From the NCBI RefSeq assembly GCF_039534125.1, contig NZ_BAAAUV010000001.1:310001-374000 (forward strand): 64,000 bases of DNA, read 5' to 3'. The notes beneath the pieces were generated by a model. The model ran no database searches, was not told the origin of the DNA, and was given only the letters and a program-made list of their open reading frames with translations. Positions 57,885 to 64,000 of this stretch are shown here, piece by piece; position 1 is the first letter of the stretch, and each line of letters begins with the position of its first letter. Both the position numbers and the translations under genes were made by a program. This DNA is from Actinocorallia longicatena. GTDB taxonomy: Bacteria; Actinomycetota; Actinomycetes; Streptosporangiales; Streptosporangiaceae.

Positions 57885-59365
57885 GCGCCCGTTGGCCGTT
57901 CTGCGTGGGGCTCGGCCTGGGCGCGTTCGCGCTCGGGCCGGCGCTCCGTCCGGGGTTCACGCTCGCCTACGACATGGTCTTCGTGCCCCGGTGGCGCTTT
58001 GACGGCGCCCTGCTCGGACTGAACGGAAGCCCGCCGCGGGCCGTGCCGAGCGATCTGCTCGCCGCCTCCCTGACCGCGATCCTGCCCGGCGCCCTGGTCC
58101 AGAAGCTCCTCCTGCTGTCGATCTTCGTGATCGCGTGCACCGGGACGGCGCGGCTCCTGCGGGATCTGCCCGCGCCCGCCCGCGCCGCCGCGATGGTCCT
58201 GTTCGCCTGGAACCCCTTCGTGGCCGAACGCCTGCTGCTCGGCCAGTGGGCCCTCCTGCTCGGCTACGCGGGGCTGCCCTGGGCCGTGGACGCCGTCCGG
58301 AACGGGGACCGCAGGCGGATCGTCCTGGCCCTCCTCCCCGCCGCCGCGGGTGGCTTCATGGCGATGATCATCACTCTGCTCGCGGTCCTGCCGTTCGGGC
58401 GCAGGCGGGGCACCGTCCTGCTCGCCTGGACCGTCCTCGGGCTGCCGTGGCTGGTCCCGGCTCTGTCCGGCGCCGGCGGGCTGCCCTCCGCGCCGGTCGG
58501 CGCCGAGGTGTTCGCCGCCCGCGCCGACACGCCCTTCGGGACGTTCGGCAGCCTGCTGTGCCTGTCGGGGACGTGGAACGCCGAGGTCGTCCCGCCGATG
58601 TACGGCTTCGCGGTGTTCGCCGTGCCCCGGCTGCTGCTCGCCCTGGTGCTGACCGTGATGGGCGCTCGGCTGTGCCCGCCGCTCGCCGTCGCCGCGGCCG
58701 CCGGCCTGGCCGTCGCGATGGCCGAGACGGCCCTGCCCGGTGCGGTCGGCTCGCTCATCCGGCTGTGGCCGGGGTTCGCCGTGCTGCGCGATTCCCAGCA
58801 GTACGTGGCGCCCCTGGCCCTGCTCCAGGCCGCGGGGCTCGGGGCGCTGGTGCGGTCGGCGCGGTTCGAGGGCGCGGCGTTGCTGGGCACGGCGGCGCCG
58901 GTCCTGCTGCTGCCCGGGATGATGCTCGGCGGGCTCGGCCGGCTGACCGCCACGACCTACCCGGACTCCTTCGGCCGGGCGCGGAAGATCATGGCCGGCG
59001 ACCCGGTGCGCGGGGACGTCCTCCTGCTGCCCTGGCACGCCTACCGGACCTATCCGTGGAACGGCGGGCGGGGCTCCCTGGATCCGCTGGTCCGCCTCCT
59101 GCCGCGGACCGTCGTGTTCAACGACGCCGTCCGGGTCGGCGACCGGACCGTCCCGGCGGAGGAGCCGCGCGCCCGCGCCCTCACTCCCCTGGTGCTCTCG
59201 CCCCGGCCGCTGACGGAGCCGCTGCGGGACGCGGGCTTCCGCTATGTCGTGATCGACGCCGAGACGGGGTCGTTCGGGGACCGGTTCCCCGGGCTGTCCC
59301 CCGTGCTCGAAGAGCCCGAGCTCACGCTCTACGTGCTCGGGCCACCGCCCCTGGAAGAAGGCTGA
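57881..59365 (+). CDS. GT-C-type polytopic membrane glycosyltransferase-like protein
   Basis: About 494 residues from a CTG overlapping the DUF2613 stop; a GTG at 57905 is the alternative. Around ten hydrophobic spans. The first loop has LAYDMVFVPRWRF, where the Asp sits as in the catalytic loop of GT-C enzymes such as AftD. The DSQQYVAPLALLQAAGLGAL segment and the C-terminal ADPVRGDVLLLPW-like region also parallel the AftD protein encoded next. It lies five bases before aftD. Probably an arabinofuranosyl- or other polyprenyl-phosphate-sugar transferase; donor and acceptor are not deducible. Confidence 0.65.
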   Translation: MSARWPFCVGLGLGAFALGPALRPGFTLAYDMVFVPRWRFDGALLGLNGSPPRAVPSDLLAASLTAILPGALVQKLLLLSIFVIACTGTARLLRDLPAPARAAAMVLFAWNPFVAERLLLGQWALLLGYAGLPWAVDAVRNGDRRRIVLALLPAAAGGFMAMIITLLAVLPFGRRRGTVLLAWTVLGLPWLVPALSGAGGLPSAPVGAEVFAARADTPFGTFGSLLCLSGTWNAEVVPPMYGFAVFAVPRLLLALVLTVMGARLCPPLAVAAAAGLAVAMAETALPGAVGSLIRLWPGFAVLRDSQQYVAPLALLQAAGLGALVRSARFEGAALLGTAAPVLLLPGMMLGGLGRLTATTYPDSFGRARKIMAGDPVRGDVLLLPWHAYRTYPWNGGRGSLDPLVRLLPRTVVFNDAVRVGDRTVPAEEPRARALTPLVLSPRPLTEPLRDAGFRYVVIDAETGSFGDRFPGLSPVLEEPELTLYVLGPPPLEEG

Positions 59366-59370
59366 GCCCG

Positions 59371-62300
59371 ATGGCGACCGACGAGCCGGTACCCGACCCG
59401 CGGCTGCGCCACCGGCTGCGGCTCGTGACGGCTTCCCTGTTCCTGGTGGCGCTGACCTTCGTCACCCGGCCCGGGCTGATGATCGCCGACACGAAGATCG
59501 ACTTCGCGCTGGATCCTTCGGCGTTCGCCGCGCGGGCGCTGCACGCCTGGGACCCCGCGCAGTTCGGGCAGCTCCAGAACCAGGCCAACGGCTACCTCTT
59601 CCCCATGGCCGAGTTCTTCATGGGCGGCGCGCTGCTGTCCCTGGACGGCTGGGTGGTGCAGCGGCTGTGGATGTCCGTCCTCGTCCTCGCGGCGTTCATC
59701 GGCCTCTACCGGCTCGCCGGGCGGCTGGAGATCGGCACCCCGACGACCCGGCTCGTCGCCGCCCTCGGGTTCGCCCTCTCGCCGCGGCTGATGACCGACC
59801 TCGGCGTGCTGTCGTCGGAGGTCCAGCCCGTCGCGTTGCTGCCGTGGGTGATGCTCCCCCTGGTCACGGCGGTGCGCCGGGGCGGCAGCAGGGTGGGCTG
59901 CGCGGCCCGCTCCGCGCTGGCCGTGGCGCTGTGCGGCGGGGTCAACGCGGCCTCGGTGCTGGCCGTGCTGGTCGTGCCGTTCCTCTACATCATGACCAGG
60001 GACCGCACCGCCCGCCGGTGGCGGCTGCTCGGCTGGTGGACCCTGATGGTCACCACGGCCACCCTCTGGTGGACGGTCCCGCTGGCGATCATGGCCCGGT
60101 ACGGGTTCTCCTTCCTGCCCTACACCGAGAGCAGCGCCGCGATCACGCCGGTCACCTCGCTCACGAACATCCTGCGCGGCACGCCCGACTGGGTGGCCTG
60201 GCTGGTCGGCAGCGGCGGCCCGACCCTGCCGGTCGGCCACGCCCTGTCCCTCACCCCCTGGCTGGTCGTGGTCACCGCGCTGGTCGCCGCCGCGGGACTG
60301 GCGGGGGTGCTGCGCAGGGACGCCCCGGAGCGCTTCTTCCTCGCGATCCTGCTGCTGACCGGGATCCTGCTGGTCTCGGCGGGGCACATCAGCGCGATCG
60401 AGCCTTCGGTGGCTCCGGCCGTCCGGGATCTGCTCGACGGGCCGCTCGCCCCGCTGCGCAACCTCCGCAAGTTCGACGCGGTGCTGCGGCTGCCGCTCGC
60501 GCTGGGCCTCGCCCATCTGCTGGCCACGGCCCGGCCGAAGGTCAGGATCCCGGTCGTCGCCGTCCTGGCCGCCTCCGTGGTCCCCGCCCTCCTGATGGGG
60601 CTCGCCGGGCCCGGGCCCATCCGGCAGCTGCCGACCTACTGGGGCGAGGCGGCGGCCTGGCTCAACGCCCGGACGGGGCGGCAGGCCGTCCTCGCCCTGC
60701 CCGGTTCACGGTTCGCGGAGTACCTGTGGGGACGCCCCCTGGACGAACCCGTCCAGCAGCTCCTCACCGTCCGATGGGCCGAACGGCAGATCGGCGCGGC
60801 CGGGTCCGCCGGGCTGACCCGGCTGCTCGACGCCGTCGACCGGCAGGTCGCGGCGGGCAGGGGCGGTCCGGGGCTGGCCGAGGTGCTCGGCCGGATCGGG
60901 GTCCGGTACGTCCTGGTCCGCAACGACCTGGACCGCGTCGAGCTGGCCGGGGCCTGGCCCGCCCGGATCCACCAGGCGCTGGCCGACTCCCCCGGGCTGA
61001 CCCCGGTCGCGGCGTTCGGGCCCGCGACGTCCGGCGGACTCAGCACCGACGACGCGGTCGACGGCCTCGACCTCGCCTATCCCGCACTGGAGGTCTACGA
61101 GGTCGCCGGGGCGAGCGACGTGGTGTCCCTCCGCCCGGTCAGCGACCTGCTGCGGGTCGGCGGCTCCCCCGAGTCCCTGCTCGACCTCGCCGACCAGGGC
61201 GTCCTGGACGAGCGGCCGGTCGTCCTCAACGCCGACGACGCCGGGACCGAGCCCGCCGCCACACTGTCGACCGACACGCTGCGCGACCGGACCCGCCACT
61301 TCGGGCTGCTGCGCACCGGCCTGTCCCCCACCCTGACCGCGCGGGAGAGCCCGCGTGCCGCGACCACGCCCGGCGACTACCTCGACCCGGCGTGGGGGGC
61401 GTTCCGCACCAGGGCCCGCCACGAGGGCATCCGGTCGGTCTCCGCCTCGACCTCGGGATCCGATCCCGGCGCGCTCCCGGCCCAGCAGCAGGGCGGCTAC
61501 CTGCCCTTCGCCGCGCTGGACGGCGACCTGCGGACGGCCTGGCGCTCCGGTGGCTGGGACGGCGCGGCGGGCCAGTGGTGGCGGGTGGACTTCGAGGGGC
61601 CGCGCGACCCGTCCGGGACGAAGGCGGTGCTGGTCCCCGACCGGGCGCTCGGGCCGGTCCCGGTCCGGATCGCGGTGGAGACCGAGCGGGGGACGCGCGA
61701 GCAGACCGTCAGCACCGAGCGGGGCGAGCAACTCCTCCAGACGCCGCCCGGAACCACCTCCTGGCTGCGGATCCGGTTCGTCGGATTCGACTCCGCCGCG
61801 TCGAGGCGGACCGGCACCGTGGTCTCCCTGTCGGAGGTGCAGGTGCCCGGCCTCTTCGCCGCCCGCACCTACGACGTGCCCGGCCCCGCGGCGACGTCCT
61901 ACCTGTTCGCCCGGGACCGCGACGACGCCCCCGCCTGCATGCGCGGGCCCGACCGCTGGGTCTGCCACTGGTCGCTCGAACGCTCGGGCGAGGAGGCCTA
62001 CGGCTTCGACCGCACCTTCACCGCCGACGCCCGGCGGGTGACGCTCACCGGCCGGGCGGTGCTCACCGACACCGCGCTGGCCGACCGGTACAGCCGATTC
62101 TCCCAGCTGCCGTCCGCTTCGGCGAGCAGCCAGGCCCACGGCGGGACCGCCACCTGGGCCAGGGCCGCTTTCGACGGCGATCCGGCCACCACCTGGCTGC
62201 CCGACGCCGCGGACGACCGGCCCGAACTCGTCCTCAAATGGAAGGACACGAAGCGGATCGACCGGATCACGGTGACCCGGCCGCCCGCCGCCAGGTCCGT

Positions 62301-63633
62301 CGTCCCCATCGCGATCACCGGTGACGACGGCTCGCTGAGGGCCGGGATCCTGGACGGCACCGGCGTCTTCACCTTCAAGGCGCTCCGGAGCAGCGGCCTG
62401 CGGATCTCGTTCGGCACCGCGGCCGAGAACGTCCAGGTCACCGATGTGGTGGTGCCGGGCGTCCGGCCGGTCGCCGCGGCACCCCAGGCGCCCTTCGCGC
62501 TCCCCTGCGGGCTCGGGCCGCCCCTCGACGTCAACGGCGTCACCGTCGCGACCAAGGTCCGCGGCACCCACGGCGACGTCATGAACGGACGGCCGCTGCG
62601 GTTCACCTCCTGCGGCCAGGCCGCGCTCGCCACCGGCGCCAACCGGGTCCGGTCGTGGACCTACTCGCCCTTCCGGATCGAGGATCTGGCCGTCGGAGCC
62701 GAGGCCCTGCCGCCCGCGCCCACCGAGACCGCGCTCAGCGCCGCCCGGGTGCTCTCCTGGACGGCGACGTCCCGCAGGATCGAGGTGACGACGGACTCCG
62801 CCGCCTTCCTCACCGTCGCGGAGAACCAGAACAAGGGCTGGACGGCCTCCCTCGGCGGCGAGCGGCTGCGGCCGGTGCGGCTCGACGGGTGGCGCCAGGG
62901 CTTCGTGGTCCCCGCGGGCTCCCAGGGGGTCGTCACCCTGACCTTCGGCCCCGACCGGAGCTACCGGGCGGGCCTGGCGGCGGGGCTGGCCGGGCTGGCC
63001 CTGGTCGCCGCGGTCGCGGCGACGGCGCGCCGGCGCGTCACCCGGCCGGAGAGCCCCGCCGCGCGGAAGGGCCTGCCGGGACTCCTCGGGATCCCGGCGG
63101 GGGCGCTCGCCGGGTTCTGGGTCGCGGGCCTTCCCGGCACCGCGGTCGTGACGGTGCTGGTGACGGTCCTCGTGGCGGGGCGCAGGTTCCGCGCCCTGCG
63201 CTCACCCTGGCCTGCTCCCGCTCTGCTCGGGCTGGCCGGCGCGATCACCGCCGTGGGCCTGGCCCGGGGCTCGGACGTCCTGACCGACCAGGTCCCCCAG
63301 CTGCTGTGCTGCGCCGCGGTCGCGGCGATCGTCGCGGCGGTCGCGGACCGTCAGGCGGGTGCCGAGCCTGCGGACCGGCTCCTCGAGGAGCCGGTGGGAG
63401 AGCTCGGCCACCGGGACGGTCACGGCCAGGGCGAGCGCGAGGACGAGAAGGTAGGGCGCCTCGCGCATCCACGGGCCGATCACCCGGGCGAGCCCGAGCA
63501 GCAGCAGGGCGTGCCAGAGGTAGATCCCGTAGGAGACGACGCCGAGCCTGCTCATGACCCGGCCCCCGAAGAACAGGGCGAGCGGGTGCCGGTTGCCGGG
63601 GTGCAGGGCCAGCGGGGCGATGAACAGCACTGA
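59371..63633 (+). CDS. aftD: Alpha-(1->3)-arabinofuranosyltransferase (AftD, DUF3367)
   Basis: Up to 1420 residues. N-terminal GT-C membrane region with ADTKIDFALDPSAFAARALH (loop Asp residues), then NQANGYLFPMAEFF and LRNLRKFDAVLRLPLALGLA. A periplasmic part has F5/8-type carbohydrate-binding modules (AALDGDLRTAWRSGGWDG; AAFDGDPATTWLPDAADD), followed by C-terminal membrane spans ending near 63345. It adds alpha-1,3-arabinofuranose branches to arabinan in the envelope. The open frame continues about 95 codons more through sequence that is antisense to the acyltransferase and looks like shadow. Either the real end is here or a stop has been lost. The ATG at 59371 is chosen; upstream codons belong to the previous gene's shadow. 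Confidence 0.88.
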   Translation: MATDEPVPDPRLRHRLRLVTASLFLVALTFVTRPGLMIADTKIDFALDPSAFAARALHAWDPAQFGQLQNQANGYLFPMAEFFMGGALLSLDGWVVQRLWMSVLVLAAFIGLYRLAGRLEIGTPTTRLVAALGFALSPRLMTDLGVLSSEVQPVALLPWVMLPLVTAVRRGGSRVGCAARSALAVALCGGVNAASVLAVLVVPFLYIMTRDRTARRWRLLGWWTLMVTTATLWWTVPLAIMARYGFSFLPYTESSAAITPVTSLTNILRGTPDWVAWLVGSGGPTLPVGHALSLTPWLVVVTALVAAAGLAGVLRRDAPERFFLAILLLTGILLVSAGHISAIEPSVAPAVRDLLDGPLAPLRNLRKFDAVLRLPLALGLAHLLATARPKVRIPVVAVLAASVVPALLMGLAGPGPIRQLPTYWGEAAAWLNARTGRQAVLALPGSRFAEYLWGRPLDEPVQQLLTVRWAERQIGAAGSAGLTRLLDAVDRQVAAGRGGPGLAEVLGRIGVRYVLVRNDLDRVELAGAWPARIHQALADSPGLTPVAAFGPATSGGLSTDDAVDGLDLAYPALEVYEVAGASDVVSLRPVSDLLRVGGSPESLLDLADQGVLDERPVVLNADDAGTEPAATLSTDTLRDRTRHFGLLRTGLSPTLTARESPRAATTPGDYLDPAWGAFRTRARHEGIRSVSASTSGSDPGALPAQQQGGYLPFAALDGDLRTAWRSGGWDGAAGQWWRVDFEGPRDPSGTKAVLVPDRALGPVPVRIAVETERGTREQTVSTERGEQLLQTPPGTTSWLRIRFVGFDSAASRRTGTVVSLSEVQVPGLFAARTYDVPGPAATSYLFARDRDDAPACMRGPDRWVCHWSLERSGEEAYGFDRTFTADARRVTLTGRAVLTDTALADRYSRFSQLPSASASSQAHGGTATWARAAFDGDPATTWLPDAADDRPELVLKWKDTKRIDRITVTRPPAARSVVPIAITGDDGSLRAGILDGTGVFTFKALRSSGLRISFGTAAENVQVTDVVVPGVRPVAAAPQAPFALPCGLGPPLDVNGVTVATKVRGTHGDVMNGRPLRFTSCGQAALATGANRVRSWTYSPFRIEDLAVGAEALPPAPTETALSAARVLSWTATSRRIEVTTDSAAFLTVAENQNKGWTASLGGERLRPVRLDGWRQGFVVPAGSQGVVTLTFGPDRSYRAGLAAGLAGLALVAAVAATARRRVTRPESPAARKGLPGLLGIPAGALAGFWVAGLPGTAVVTVLVTVLVAGRRFRALRSPWPAPALLGLAGAITAVGLARGSDVLTDQVPQLLCCAAVAAIVAAVADRQAGAEPADRLLEEPVGELGHRDGHGQGEREDEKVGRLAHPRADHPGEPEQQQGVPEVDPVGDDAEPAHDPAPEEQGERVPVAGVQGQRGDEQH

Positions 63634-64000
63634 GCCGGCGCCGTACAGCAGGATCCGCAGCGAGGAGGACCAGAAGTCGTCGAAGCCGAAGTTCATGCCC
63701 CACGGCCCGGTCAGCTCGGTGCAGGCGATCACGTACAGCAGCCCGGCGGCGAGCCAGCACTCGGTGAGGGCGGAGCCCACGGTCACGCAGAAGCGGCGGA
63801 CGGGACCCTCCGGCTCGGCGGCCGACCAGGCGGCCACGACGGCCAGCGCCATCCCGAGCGCGAACCAGGGCAGGCTGCGCGGCAGCCACATGCCCATCTG
63901 CGGCCGCCACTCCGGGTTGTAGGTGAAGTACTGGTACACCAGGCAGCACGGCCACAGCAGCGCCAGCGCCGTGAGCACCCGCCGCGCCCGCACCGCCGAA
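63202..64000 (-). CDS. Acyltransferase 3 family membrane protein, partial
   Basis: The last part of an OafA/YrhL-type acyltransferase; the 5' end is beyond the window. Visible: QYFTYNPEWRPQMGMWLPRS, VSYGIYLWHALLLLGLARV, and the terminal LSHRLLEEPVRRLGTRL, which is the usual end of the family near 63350. The GTG at 63993 is internal, since the His-containing N-terminal region is missing. The frame stays open past the family end, to 63202, through aftD antisense sequence. It may acylate a cell-envelope glycan, consistent with the neighbouring arabinosyltransferases. Confidence 0.8.
   Translation of the reverse strand, partial: SAVRARRVLTALALLWPCCLVYQYFTYNPEWRPQMGMWLPRSLPWFALGMALAVVAAWSAAEPEGPVRRFCVTVGSALTECWLAAGLLYVIACTELTGPWGMNFGFDDFWSSSLRILLYGAGSVLFIAPLALHPGNRHPLALFFGGRVMSRLGVVSYGIYLWHALLLLGLARVIGPWMREAPYLLVLALALAVTVPVAELSHRLLEEPVRRLGTRLTVRDRRDDRRDRGAAQQLGDLVGQDVRAPGQAHGGDRAGQPEQSGSRPG

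Noticed and set aside
58135..59370. A much longer N-terminus for aftD in the same frame
   Set aside because: The upstream codons are an out-of-frame reading of the GT-C gene; AftD-type sequence begins at the ATG at 59371.
1..64000. CRISPR array, rRNA, tRNA or complete insertion sequence
   Set aside because: I saw no regularly spaced direct repeats, no rRNA-like or tRNA-like sequence and no transposase reading frame; a tRNA scan by program would be needed to be certain.

Overview
This window is very high-GC DNA with GTG/TTG starts, many 4-nt NTGA gene overlaps and actinobacterial gene content: a mycothiol-dependent formaldehyde dehydrogenase, an AftD-type arabinofuranosyltransferase with its DUF2613 partner, an F420-dependent reductase family member, and CGNR, PucR and TetR regulators. 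A filamentous actinomycete of the Streptosporangiales (for example Thermomonosporaceae/Actinomadura-like) is the best guess. That is an inference from gene content, not from a marker gene. I saw no rRNA, tRNA or CRISPR array.

Layout. 0.2-3.8 kb holds small metabolic genes: a DUF4279 protein, a VOC protein, a LacI regulator, a DedA protein and a rhomboid-like membrane protein. 3.8-11.7 kb is a nitrate/nitrite assimilation locus. nirB, nirD and a second NirB-like flavoprotein run rightward and converge, across a shared terminator hairpin, on a leftward narK and nasC pair. 11.8-15.9 kb runs divergently from narK. It is a dimethylamine-monooxygenase/heme N-demethylase operon followed by mycothiol-dependent formaldehyde dehydrogenase and a metallo-beta-lactamase hydrolase. 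Together these read as nitrogen scavenging from nitrate and methylated amines, with the formaldehyde released by demethylation oxidised on the spot. 16-20.5 kb carries an aldo/keto reductase, a GrpB protein, a secreted cutinase of the PET-hydrolase type and two membrane proteins.

20.6-36.3 kb is the most unusual block. One long leftward cluster holds three tandem DUF4132 (MolR/YehI-like) giants, then a MoxR AAA+ ATPase, a DUF5682 protein, a VWA/MIDAS protein and a SWIM zinc-finger protein. The last four genes overlap by 4 nt each. The composition matches the uncharacterised E. coli yehL/M/P/Q plus yehI/molR set. A 14-codon tail of a fourth DUF4132 copy survives just in front of moxR.

36.3-43.9 kb has a nitroreductase, a thioesterase and alcohol dehydrogenase pair, a 162-bp MITE-like element sitting on the stop codon of a tetR gene, an SDR/TetR operon, a hydrolase and tetR pair sharing tandem operators, a lipoprotein, a RidA protein and a CGNR regulator. 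43.9-51.8 kb has paired dynamin-like GTPases, a Ddn-family reductase, a small basic repeat protein behind a highly structured leader, and pyruvate carboxylase. 51.9-56.2 kb has a secreted tripeptidyl-aminopeptidase-like lipoprotein, a TetR regulator, an alpha/beta hydrolase with strong palindromic operators, and a PucR-type regulator. 56.2-64 kb is an arabinan/cell-envelope cluster: a secreted beta-propeller-like protein, DUF2613, a GT-C membrane protein, AftD and a convergent acyltransferase cut by the window end.

Recurring regulation. At six places a TANNNT hexamer sits 6-7 nt upstream of an ATG or GTG, which is the arrangement expected for leaderless transcripts. Several intergenic regions carry perfect inverted repeats that look like operators.
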